DNA from: Epinephelus fuscoguttatus
Taxonomy: Eukaryota > Chordata > Actinopteri > Perciformes > Serranidae
Assembly (NCBI RefSeq): GCF_011397635.1
Contig: NC_064758.1
Coordinates: forward strand, 18,134,513 to 18,198,512
Length of the DNA: 64,000 nt
Direction: 5' to 3'
The notes under the pieces are model-generated. The model did not search any database. It worked only from the letters and a program-made list of their open reading frames with translations, and was not told where the DNA came from. Of this stretch, positions 1 through 10,267 are shown in pieces (the first letter of the stretch is position 1; every line of letters begins with the position of its first letter). The translations under genes were made by a program, and so were the position numbers.

Positions 1-268
1 GACGTTCGTGTCAAATTTACAAAATTCCCTCTTGATGTTCTTGAGATATCACGTTCACATGAATGAGACAGATGCAAGGTCACACTGGCCTTTGACCCTT
101 GACAACTAAAATCTATTCAATTCATCTTCGAGTCCAACTGAACATTTGTGCCAAATTTGAAGAAATTCTCAAGGCATTCTTGAGGTATCATGTTCACAAG
201 GAAGGGACGAAAACAAAAAACATAATGCCTCCAGCCACGGCTACTGCCGGTGTAGAAGCATAAAAAAG
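1..268. repeat. Interspersed repeat inserted in intron 6 of oxidoreductase copy A
   Basis: Copy B has only about 175 bp between its exons 6 and 7. In copy A the matching intron matches copy B only from about position 267 rightwards, where both read into an AAGTGTT stretch. Everything to the left is unrelated to copy B. The stretch has the look of a dispersed fish repeat, with short phrases about 'ttcaca' and 'tgacc' repeated at intervals and an A-rich end. The insertion pushes exon 7 of copy A beyond the left edge. I cannot name the family. Confidence 0.45.
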
Positions 269-373
269 TGTTAAAAGCAGGAATACTGTTACTGATGGAT
301 GTGTGAGTTTAATGAGGAGCCCTGAGGGTTTGCAGCATTACTGTCTTTATCTCTATTCTGTTGACATTTTTAC

Positions 374-3300
374 CGGCTCAAAGTGCTGAATGTGCATCAC
401 GTCACCTATGACTCCAGCATCTATCAGCTCCTAGAAAAGAGAAGAAAAAGAAAAGGGGATAATCCTTGTTTGGACTTTGTGATTTTCTTCACCAGTCTGG
501 GTGATATAAAGTTTCTGTGTTCAGAAATCTAAACAATCAAACTATACTTTGCTCTCCTTGATAATTATCTGAATAAAACTTATATAATCAGGTACTCATA
601 TAGATGTCTTTAAACCCAAAACTGTGACTCATGCCTGGTAAAGAAAACTGTCAAGTGTTTTCATAAAGTGTGACAGAAAATGTTCACCTTAATCATGTGG
701 ATGAGAGGATCATACCGGAGAACATGGCCCACTGATAGTATCACTCCACTCTGAGTGCAAGCCTCCACAATCGCCTTGCAGTCTTCAGCAGTTGTCTTCA
801 GTCATGTGAGGACATTGGTGCACAAATGCAAGAGATGATTTTGTTTTTGTTCCGAAACTGACACAAAAAAGCATCTTTTGTCCGAAGTCTGAAATGTGCT
901 TTAAAGAAATACAATGTGAAATGTGATGAAAAAATGTAGTATTATGTGAGCATGATTTTTTTTTTTTTTTTGGAAAGGATAATTTGTAATAAAAATACAG
1001 AATTACACACTAACATTAAAAAACAATCTGTAGGATGATAACCCATATTACGAGTCTATGTTGAGATAATTTATGTTTATTAACAAAGCACTCACAGCCA
1101 TTGGTTTCTCCAGCAGAATATGGTAGCCTTTCTTTGCAAAGGCCACTGCAGGTTCCTGAGGAACAGAAACTAGTTTAAGAGAATGACAAGAAAAGGACTA
1201 TGACAAAGTTAAATAATTCAGACTGATAATGAGGTGTGTTCACAGAGCTAAACAGTAAATGTATATAAATATCTATAGTGTTTACCTTATGAAGGAGGTC
1301 TGGAGTACAAATTAACACTGCATCTGCAAACTTCACTCTTTCGATGACACTGGGCCAGTCTAGTTTGAAAAAAAAGCACATTTAGTATGCAAATATTAAC
1401 AGATATAAACATTTCAATGCATTTTTTTCCTTTTGATGTTCACCTTCAAATATGTTTTCATCTACAATGTTGTGCTCTCGTTGAAGTTTAGTGCGAGCAA
1501 ATTTCCTTGGATCAGCTACTCCAACAATCTAATGGGAAAGATGAGTTGAAGAAAGGCGCATAACAAGTGTTCTGTTAGAAAATAAATAGAAAAAATTAGG
1601 TTTTATATTTTTATTTTGATCATTTACTTAACGGTCCGGTGTGAAGGATTTAGGGCAGGCCAATTCAATTAGCGGCCCGCAGCCGTGGCACACAGGCCAC
1701 GTGCGGCCCAGAAGAAACCTCTGAGTGGTACTGAGACCTGTTATTAAACAGCCTGGGGCAAATTTAATCAAGACCGTAATAATTATAAGCTCCGATATTA
1801 TCAGGTCTTTTATCGTTAGTTTTTAAAGTTTTGGTTTCACGTATCATCATGAAGCAGTGTTCTTCATGCTTAGTTAACGTTACCTTTTTTTTTATTCAGT
1901 ATTGTGATGTCAGGAGTAATTTTAATTTTATTGACATGTAAGATTTGTTTCCAGTGAGATATTATTGAGTTTATATAGTGACTTTGTTGTTATAAACATG
2001 ACTGTTGCTGTCAAAGACTGTTTAAAACTGTATCCTGTGTATCTGACCTATAAGAAAAACATCTGGAAGTGAGGTGTGTGCATGTGTGTGTGTGGGAGGG
2101 AGAGGGAGATGCTGGTAGAGATAGAGTGTGTATAAATTAGATAGTAGGTTGCTCACTCCTGAAAATATGGCCCATCAACATTTTCTGGTTTTAAAATCTG
2201 GCCCAGTTGACTTTGTAATTAAATAGCCCTGATTTAGGGGGATATACTGGCAGAATTCAATATAATTCTCATAACTAGGTTGTACTAGTGTATAATCACC
2301 TGAAAATAAAAAATGTGGTGTTAATGTTACCTTACAATGAGCTGTTTATATCTACATATGGAGCAGGTCCTTTGTTTCTACAGTATTCCAGGGCGGACAA
2401 ACCAAACACTGGCTCTAGATTGGGCCATTTGTGTTTTCACGTCTGCAGTAGAGCTTAGATCGGGCCCAAAAAATCCAGCCCGACCCGGCCCAAGCCCGTG
2501 CACGTTATGTCCGGGACCGGCCCTGCCAGTCCAATTAACTGTAATTATGGGCCCGAGCCCGATTTAAGCCCGACATTTTTCAGTAAGTTGACTGTTATAA
2601 TTAAGAGTATTAAACCACAAGTCTTGTTATTTGAATGACAGAAAGATAGGATCTTAATGAACGGCGCAACACGGAAGCATGATTATGTAATAAAACAGGT
2701 GCTTATTTTAGGATCCAGGTGGTGAAGGGCTGTGCGCGCACAATGTTGCAGCATTGTAACTAAGTTTGTTGTAACTTTATGTGTCATACAAAGTGTGGTT
2801 TAATTTTATTTTTTATAATAGGCTACTGTAGCGTCCAGGACGTGTGGAAAGGATGACGTAGTTATTCGGCAATTAAACCACCGTTTTTTACTGAACAGTA
2901 CAGGTTACTGTTGGCCATAACCACGCCAAAACAACCAACAAACAACAACTTAGCTGTAACTCCATGTGTGCACTCCTGCTCTCTCCTCCAGCTCGCTCAT
3001 AGACACACCAGCACGCGCACTCACACAGCCCTCCTCATCCCCGTCACACTCGCACTAGAGGGCTGCATTGGGACTGGGTATGGCAAGCCATTTTAACATT
3101 TAATCGCTAGACTGGATATTCATTGCTGATATCTGCAACATAATTTTGCCTAGTCAAAACTCTTATTCAAGATATCTGTAATTAGATTTTGCCTAGTCAA
3201 AACTACAGTTACAGATATCTGTAATTCAGTTTTGACTAGTAAGATTCAAACTATTTTTGCCATTCATGTGTATGGGGTTTGTCATTATAGATATCTCCAA

Positions 3301-5333
3301 TGTAGTTGCGGATATCTACAATTGTTATTGCGGATATCTGCAACTGAATTGTGGATATCTGTAATTCCAGTTTGAGATATCTACAATTTAATTTTGACTA
3401 GTCATAATTCGAGTTCAAGACATCTTTAATTATCATCAATTGAAGATATCTACATGGTCCTTTCTAGATATCTTGAATTGAGTTTCAGATAGTCAAAATG
3501 ACGTTGTAGATATCTGCATCTGAATTATGACTGTAGTCAAAATGACGTTGTAGATATCTCAAACTGGAATTATAGATAGTCATAATGTAATTGTAGATAT
3601 CTATAATGACAAACCCCATACACATGAATGGCAAAAATAGTTTGAATCTTACTAGTCAAAACTGAATTACAGATATCTGTAACTGTAGTTTTGACTAGTC
3701 AAAATGACATTACAGATATCTGTAATTCAGTTTTGACTAGTCAGAATGACGTTACAGATATCTTAAATTAAAATTCATACTAGTCACAATGACATTACTA
3801 CTAGTCAAAATTACATTATAGATATCTATAATGGTAATTCCGGATAGTCGGACTTAGTAATTAAATGTTAAAACGGCTTGCCATAGACTGGGTCCCGCCG
3901 GGAATACTGCAGGAGCGGGCGGTTTGGACTTTGCTGCGGGCGGGAACGGGCGGCTAAAAAAACCACTGCGGGATCTTGGTGCACATGCATAAGCGTTTCC
4001 ACTCTATATTTATTCATAAATGGACGAATATGCCCTGAACCAGCTTTCACACCAATTTGCCGCTTGCTCCACCTGTCTGTCTGTGTGCAAGCTCCATCTG
4101 TGATGAGACAAACATGAAAGAAGACGTGCAGTTTATTGTGTTTCACCGGCGACAAGCTGTCATTACGAGCGACAATTACGCACGGCTGCGCGCTCTTTAT
4201 AACTCACTGTGAACCTATGTTGCATAGCTAATAAAGATTTGCCCCCTCTTAATTTTTAACCGCCCCCTCAGTAACTTCATCCTGGCGCCAGGCTTGCCTT
4301 AACCTCATTCACTGTGTGATTATATAAAGGTAGAAAAATAAATAAATACAGAGGAGGAGAATAGAATATGAAACAGCCTTTATTTCATTAAAAACTAAAT
4401 GAAAACAACGAAATAGGAGCGCTATTCTTGACCAGTGCGTCAAAAGACATGCAGGCCAGGGAAACGAAACAAACAACCCCATGAATCTCTTTATTAATAG
4501 CCTATAAAATGACGTGTTTTCTCCTGCGGGATGGGAGAAGACACAAAATCATCGATCTCTATTATTGTGCGGGCATAAATTCTCAGAGTTTTGCGGTGCG
4601 GGTGGGAGTGTAATACACATATTGCAGTTGCGGGCAGTAATGGTCAGAAATTCAGCGGGAGTGGGCAGGAGCGGGTTGAACAGTGCCGCGCAAGGCTCTA
4701 ACTCGCACCCCGCACCTCATTCAATCCCAAACATGCCATTAACTCACAGAACATTGACATTATAACAGAACAGCCGGGCCGAGCTCGGGCTTGGGCAGAG
4801 AATCTAAGCTCTAGTCTGCAGACATATCTCTCCTACTCGTTTGCCACACAGGAGAAGTTTCAGTTCTGCAGCCTCACCACTAGATGTCACTAAATTCAAC
4901 ACACTAAACCTTTAAATAAAGAAGCAATACATCAGGGAAAATACAAATAATACCACTCAAATCATAATAACAATAAGCATAATAATCATAATGAACCTAT
5001 ATTGTTGCAGGAAACATGGATTTGAGGATCTTCTTGTACTGTGACAAACTTTTCTATTATACTTTACATGTTTCTGTCATGAATATCTTGTCAGTGATCT
5101 CATCTGGGATCATTTAGCTCACAGGTTTTACTGTGGAAGAATATTGTTTATAGATACAGTAAATCAGCAACACAATCCACAAGAAATACGGAACTGTGTC
5201 CTTGATGACAAGTTCAGGCTGCAGAGCAACCTCTCCTGACCTTAACTCGTTCAGGGTGGATCCATGCAAACTGGGTTAAGCACTCCCCACGACAACCAGC
5301 ACCCACCACGATGAGACCGACAGGGGTCGTCAT
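374..5333 (-). CDS. Gfo/Idh/MocA-family oxidoreductase, tandem copy A (first six coding exons; 3' part off the left edge)
   Basis: This is a predicted NAD(P)-dependent sugar or cyclitol dehydrogenase-type enzyme; the substrate is unknown. Coding exons on the minus strand are 5241-5333, 1444-1528, 1286-1359, 1096-1155, 688-795 and 374-430. All have GT-AG borders and the phases join without error. Exon 1 starts MTTPV and carries the Rossmann GxGxxG loop as GAGCRG. Exon 4 ends with the EKP motif, whose lysine is catalytic in this family. Exon order and lengths equal those of copy B, so exon 7 onwards should lie left of position 1. Intron 1 is 3.7 kb because of nested transposons, against 0.5 kb in copy B. 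Exon 1 differs from copy B at 11 of 31 residues, while exon 6 is identical. The reading frame is intact throughout, so I see no sign of a pseudogene. The family call is firm; orthology is not. Confidence 0.85.
1656..2231. mobile_element. Non-autonomous hAT element with 8-bp target duplication
   Basis: The 576 bp element begins CAGGCCAATTCAATTA and ends with the imperfect inverted counterpart TTAATTA-x-ATAGCCCTG. It is flanked on both sides by the 8 bp ATTTAGGG (1648-1655 and 2232-2239), the duplication size typical of hAT transposases. Copy B shows the empty site, with one ATTTAGGG running straight into GGATATACTGG. No transposase reading frame is present. Confidence 0.8.
2449..4813. mobile_element. 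hAT-type element of 2365 bp, itself interrupted by a foldback element
   Basis: The termini are a perfect 12 bp inverted pair, TAGAGCTTAGAT at 2449-2460 and its complement at 4802-4813. The 8 bp GTCTGCAG flanks both sides (2441-2448 and 4814-4821). GC-rich sub-terminal stretches rich in GGCCC and GCCCG lie just inside each end. No transposase ORF of meaningful length exists, so it is non-autonomous. Removing the nested 807 bp element and its 7 bp duplication leaves about 1.55 kb. Copy B lacks it, so it arrived after the duplication or was lost from B. Confidence 0.8.
3079..3885. mobile_element. Foldback transposon built of alternating GATATC and TAGTCAAAA units
   Basis: The 807 bp element starts TATGGCAAGCC and ends GGCTTGCCATA; the inverted termini extend about 26 bp with one mismatch. 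Both sides carry the 7 bp GACTGGG (3072-3078 and 3886-3892). The interior holds about 17 GATATC palindromes and about a dozen TAGTCAAAA-like units, spaced every 25-45 bp. A long inverted repeat pairs roughly 3193-3298 with 3594-3700 and includes a shared ATGTGTATGGGGTTTGTCAT phrase. No protein is encoded. I do not recognise the family, and a 7 bp duplication is not diagnostic. Confidence 0.75.
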
Positions 5334-5843
5334 TTTGCCACCCTGTGAGCACAAATCAAAACTTGTAAACGCACCTTTTACAATGGCTGAAGTAAAACAC
5401 ACTAATTATTAGTCAGTCAGAGGTTGACGTCAGGGATGTCAGGGACATCATATACTTTATACTGTTACAGCTACCTGTTACAGATGGACTTGTCATGGAG
5501 ATGAAAGTCCACAGAGTTGACTCTAACTGAGGGACTCAATACTTTTATTTAACACACACAGTGCTCTGTTACAGACAGCTTCCCTATCTACACCAGACCA
5601 CACACACTATGTGTCACTCCACCCATCACACCTAATCTGGGTTATTATTCACAACATCTAGTTCTCCAGACAGAGATTATCCGTCATTTAAATTAACCAT
5701 TTAAAAACACCTGAATCCTTCCAAATATACTGAATAAGGATAATAACAGACACGGTATATGAAAGTATGTAGCTAGCTCATTAAAATACTGTCTCTGGTC
5801 AATAATATTTGTCAGTTAATGAATTGGTTGTTTGGCTCAGTAC

Positions 5844-5990
5844 CTGTTTTGTCCCATACAGCTGTCAAAACCTTCTGTCTGTCCTCCGCGTCTGTCCACT
5901 TCTGTCAGGAAACGACTACAGGCACATCCAGAGTCCACTGAAGCTGTAGCCAAATGTCCACCCTATGGTCTTGTGGACTTCAGTTGTAGG
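5844..5990 (-). other. Probable non-coding first exon and promoter area of copy A
   Basis: On the minus strand a clean splice donor, AACAG followed by GTACTGAG, lies at 5844. It is conserved with the homologous site at 16512 upstream of copy B. An acceptor (TGCTCACAG) sits nine bases before the ATG at 5342/5343. The start of transcription cannot be seen, so the outer end is a guess. Between this exon and coding exon 1, copy A carries roughly 180 bp (about 5440-5640) that is unlike copy B. Confidence 0.45.
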
Positions 5991-6224
5991 AACGTCATCA
6001 CGTAACGTCATATAAAATGCTGCCTCAGAGGCTTTTCACCTGACCATAATACAGTTCTCTGAAAAACTGTGGATAGCCTACTTATGTGCTCATATCTAAA
6101 GTTATCAAACACTGAGCTGAAAATATTGTTAATCAGCAGCTGTATCAGACTCCTGTCTTAAAACAATATTGGTAGAACCCTGTTGCCAAGGTGCTGCCAA
6201 AACATTTGATTTGTAAATGATCTG

Positions 6225-6420
6225 TAAAGGCCAAAACACACCGGCGGCGTCATTGACGTGAGTCAAGTGCCGCCAACACACAGAAACACAAAAACCGTAG
6301 CGCTGCGGGGCATCAAACAAATTTCTATTGCACAATCCAGCCCGCTAGGCTGGGGAGTAGCCTACAAAATAGCACTTTTTCAAGGGCGGCGACGTGGGGA
6401 AAATGGGACAAAAATATGAC
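6225..6420. repeat. Truncated copy of the 34789-35109 MITE
   Basis: It opens with AAAGGCCAAAACACACCGGC and carries the same GTGCCGCC, GCGCTGCGGGGC and TTTTTCAAGGGCGGCGACG phrases as the complete element at 34789-35109. The right terminus is missing. The rest of the interval up to about 7250 shows no exon, RNA gene or recognisable element apart from a GAAGGTT-rich, partly self-complementary patch at 6770-6860. Confidence 0.65.
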
Positions 6421-7258
6421 ACAGCAAAAAAATCTCCAGGTGCACAATTTGACAGTGTCGAGTGACAAAATGCATCATTTCTATATCCACACTCATCAAA
6501 GTGTCGAGTGTCCTCAAATAGATTAGGCTTTATATTGTTTACATAATGTTGTTGACAGAATGGAGGGCTGTCTTTTTAAACCCCCTTCTTCCCCGCTGGC
6601 CACCTCTATTCATGTTTAATAGTGTCATAAACCTGTTTGTGACGAGTCTGTACACATAAACACAGAAAGGTTGGCAGTTGAATAGGGCTGGGAATCTCCA
6701 GGAACCTCACGATTCCTTTACGATTCAGAGGGCAGTGATTCTGATTATAAAACTTCTCTAAAGGGTTTTTTAAAAACCTTTGGAGCACCTTCGGTGAACC
6801 TTCAGGGATTGTTCTCTGAAGGTTCTCTGAAGGTTTTTTTTTCCTAAAAACCCTTGGACATGTAAAAAAAGGAAGTTTCTATTATTTATCCCCCAGATTC
6901 ATAAGAAAAAGAAAACAGACTGACCTGATGTTTACAGTCAATGCTGCTCCTTAGAGCTGCCATGAGCAGCTGCACACTGAGCCACCAGAAACAAGTCAGT
7001 GCTGAGCATTTCAATTTTCTGAAAGATACATTATACTGTATGATTTTTACATGATGTTAAGATTAATGTAATATGATGTAAAGCTTCAATGTAGTAGTCT
7101 CTCAACAAGAAATAACAGTGTGAGAGCTAATGGCATGTTTATGTTTATTGTATATTAGAGTGCATTTCTTCACAGCTAGTGGTACCTATAAATTCAATAC
7201 ATTTATTTTCAATATTTTAAGTATTGTCTCCATAGCTCAGTAGTGTAGCTCAGTTTCA

Positions 7259-9238
7259 TCCAAATCATCAACGTGTCTCTTAGACCCCATCCCAACTAGG
7301 CTACTTAAGGAGGTCTTACCTATAGTTAACACTCATATATTAGATATGATCAATATATCCTTATTAACAGGTTATGTACCACAGTCTTTTAAGGTAGCTG
7401 TAATTAAACCTCTACTAAAAAAGCCCACCCTGGATCCAGAGGTGTTAGCCAACTATAGACCAATATCTAATCTTCCCTTTATGTCAAAGATCCTTGAGAA
7501 AGTAGTCGCAGACCAGCTGTGTGATTTTCTCCAGGATAATAATTTATTTGAGGAATTTCAGTCAGGATTTAGAGTGCATCATAGCACTGAGACAGCTCTA
7601 GTTAAAATTACAAATGACCTTCTGATTGCTTCAGACAAAGGACTGCCTCTGTACTTGTTTTATTAGATCTTAGTGCGGCGCTTGACACAATTGACCATCA
7701 AATTCTGCTGCAGAGACTGGATCACTTAATTGGCTTAAAAGGTTCAGCACTAAGCTGGTTTAAATCTTATTTATCTGATCGCTTTTCAATTTGTTGACGT
7801 CATAATGAACCATCCTTACGTACTAAAGTTTGTTTTGGAGTTCCGCCAATCCTGTTTACTCTATATATGCTTCCGTTAGGTAACATCATTAGAAATCACT
7901 CTATAAATTTCCATTGTTATGCGGATGATACTCAGTTGTATTTATCAATGAAGCCAGAAGAAAGCAATCAATTAACTAAACTCCATAATTGCCTTAAAGA
8001 CATAAAAACTTGGATGAGCACCAATTTCCTGATGTTAAATTCAGACAAAACTGAAGTTATTGTTCTTGGCCCCAAACAACTCAGAGACTCTTTATCTGAT
8101 GACATAGTTTCTCTAGATGGCATTGCTCTGGCCCCTGCCACTACCGTAAGAAACCTCGGAGTAACATTTGATCAAGATTTGTCTTTAATTCTCATTTAAA
8201 GCAAACCTCACGGACTGCATTTTTTCATCTGCGTAATATTGCGAAAATTAGGCCTATCCTGACCAAAAGATGCAGAAAAATTGGTCCACACTTTTGTTAC
8301 CTCAAGGCTGGATTATTGTAACTCTCTATTATCAGGTAGCTCTAGTAAGTCCTTAAAAACTCTCCAGCTAATTCAGAATGCAGCAGCACGTGTACTAACA
8401 GGAACTAATAAACGCGATCATATCTCTCCTGTTTTAGCTTCTCTGCACTGTCTACCTGTAAAATCCAGAATTGAATTTAAAATCCTACTGTTAACTTATA
8501 AAGCTCTAAATGGTCAAGCTCCATCATATCTTAGAGAGCTCATAGTGCCATATTATCCCACCAGAACACTGCGCTCTGAGAACGCAGGGTTACTCGTGGT
8601 CCCTAAAGTCTCCAAAAGTAGATCAGGAGCCAGAGCCTTCAGCTATCAGGCTCCTCTCCTGTGGAATCATCTTCCTGTTACGGTCCGGGAGGCAGACACC
8701 GACTCCACATTTAAGACTAGACTTAAGACTTTCCTCTTTGATAAAGCTTATAGTTAGGGCTGGCTCAGGCTTGTCCTGTACCAGCCCTTAGTTAGGCTGA
8801 CTTAGGCCTAGTCTGCCGGAGGACCCCTCTATAATACACCGGGCCCCTTCTCTCCTTCTCTCTCTCTCTCTCTCTCTCGTATCCTATTACTGCATCTAGC
8901 TAACCCGGCCATGCTGGATGTCACTAACTCGGCTTCTTCTCCGGAGCCTTTGTGCTCCACTGTCTCTCAGATTAACTCATATCACAGCGGTGCCTGGACA
9001 GCGTGACGTGTGTGGTTGTGCTGCTGCCGTGGTCCCGCCAGATGCCTCCTGCTGCTGCTGCCATCATTAGTCATTAGTCATACTTCTTCTGTTATTATAC
9101 ACATATGATTATTGTCACACATGTATACTGCCAGGTATTAATACATACTTTCAACATATTGTACCGCAGTAACCAGAACTATAACTATAATATTATTACT
9201 TCCATTAATGTTGTTGTAAGATACTGTCATTACCTGAA

Positions 9239-9290
<52 letters not shown>

Positions 9291-9580
9291 ATTGTGTCAT
9301 GTGGATTACTGCTAATTTATCATGTTGATCTGTTCTGTACGACATCTATTGCACGTCTGTCCGTCCTGGAAGAGGGATCCCTCCTCAGTTGCTCTTCCTG
9401 AGGTTTCTACCGTTTTTTTTCCCCCGTTAAAGGGGTTTTTTTGGGGAGTTTTTCCTTATCCGCTGTGAGGGTCTTAAGGACAGAGGGATGTCGTATGCTG
9501 TAAAGCCCTGTGAGGCAAATTGTGATTTGTGATATTGGGCTTTATAAATAAAATTGATTGATTGATTGATTGATTGATAG
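7259..9580 (+). mobile_element. L2-clade LINE retrotransposon, 5'-truncated and frameshifted
   Basis: A reverse-transcriptase reading frame begins near 7259 ([10 protein letters not shown]) and runs through [20 protein letters not shown] and FQSGFR. After a frameshift near 7640 comes [16 protein letters not shown] stop follows near 7796, then the catalytic YADD box (7918-7929) and DLSLILI. The C-terminal region (8281-8757) reads [10 protein letters not shown] through LWNHLPVTVREADT. A long 3' UTR follows, with (CT)n tracts, a CCCCGTTAAAGGGG hairpin and an (ATTG)n tail at about 9550-9580. The N-terminal endonuclease is missing. It lies in the gap between the two oxidoreductase copies and cannot be active. 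Confidence 0.85.
9240..9286. repeat. (TC)n microsatellite in the LINE 3' UTR
   Basis: A near-perfect 47 bp TC dinucleotide run. A shorter one lies at about 8856-8878 in the same element. The related LINE at 10978-11676 has lost this segment. Confidence 0.9.
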
Positions 9581-9904
9581 TGTTTTTTACTTACTGCTGT
9601 ATTTCAAGAAGCTGTTCAGAGTGACGGCAAAAACAAGCAACAAAACTTGAAGCATTCATGAATATCCTGAGATGTATTCTACACGCTGACACAGATGGGA
9701 AAGAATTTTGTGTTTGTTGAATGACATTTAGAGCAAACAATGATTCAAAAATAATTTCAATTTTCAGGTTTTTAGTAGAAATTATGAGGATGATTATATG
9801 ATCTAGTTAACCAACAATGATAACAATGTGACGTGCTGAGCAATAAATGATCAAGTTCTTGGCATATTACTTATAATTCAAGACTTAACAGGTTCACTCA
9901 CACA

Positions 9905-9908
<4 letters not shown>

Positions 9909-9960
<52 letters not shown>
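9909..9960. repeat. (CA)n microsatellite downstream of copy B
   Basis: A perfect CA run of about 52 bp, preceded by an imperfect CACACTCACACA stretch. It lies about 130 bp beyond the copy B stop codon on the minus strand, probably in or near its 3' UTR. Confidence 0.9.
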
Positions 9961-9965
<5 letters not shown>

Positions 9966-10088
9966 AAAATCCCTGAGCAATATGAACTACACAATCAGCT
10001 TCAATACACTTGGCCATAAAATGAATCAGTCTAACTGTCCCTGAATTTCAAGGCGCGATCATTTTCAAGTCAACGGTTTTTCAGTCTT

Positions 10089-10228
10089 CTAGCTCTGGCC
10101 AATGTCGCCACAGTACACCACCCTGCTCTCCAGCCGCGACCGCTCAGCTTCAAACACCAGCAAATGGCTCTGCAGTGTCTCCTCAGGACCTGAGCGGATC
10201 AGGGACGGATCGTTGTTCTGCACTCACA

Positions 10229-10267
<39 letters not shown>

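Larger units (their letters stand above)
1622..4920. repeat. MITE (TTAAAGGTCC family) split by two hAT insertions
   Basis: The left end reads TTAACGGTCCGGTGTG and the right end reads CACTAAACCTTTAAAT, an imperfect inverted pair. The internal phrases (GGATATACTGGCAG, CACTAGATGTCACTAAA) recur at 15613-15754, 30161-30771 and 54464-54764, so the family has at least four members here. A shorter copy sits at the same place in intron 1 of copy B, which means this MITE was present before the gene duplicated. The present copy has been opened by the elements at 1656-2231 and 2449-4813. Confidence 0.7.

Noticed and set aside
3120-3840. Regularly spaced repeats resembling a CRISPR array
   Set aside because: The units are short palindromes with uneven spacing, both orientations occur, and they lie inside inverted termini with a target duplication in a vertebrate intron. 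No cas genes are present.
8281-8757. 158-codon frame as a real gene
   Set aside because: It is the C-terminal part of a LINE reverse-transcriptase protein, in line with the broken frames before it and followed by the (ATTG)n LINE tail.
9105-9401. 98-codon frame with a Leu/Ser repeat
   Set aside because: It is created by the (TC)n microsatellite in the LINE 3' UTR.
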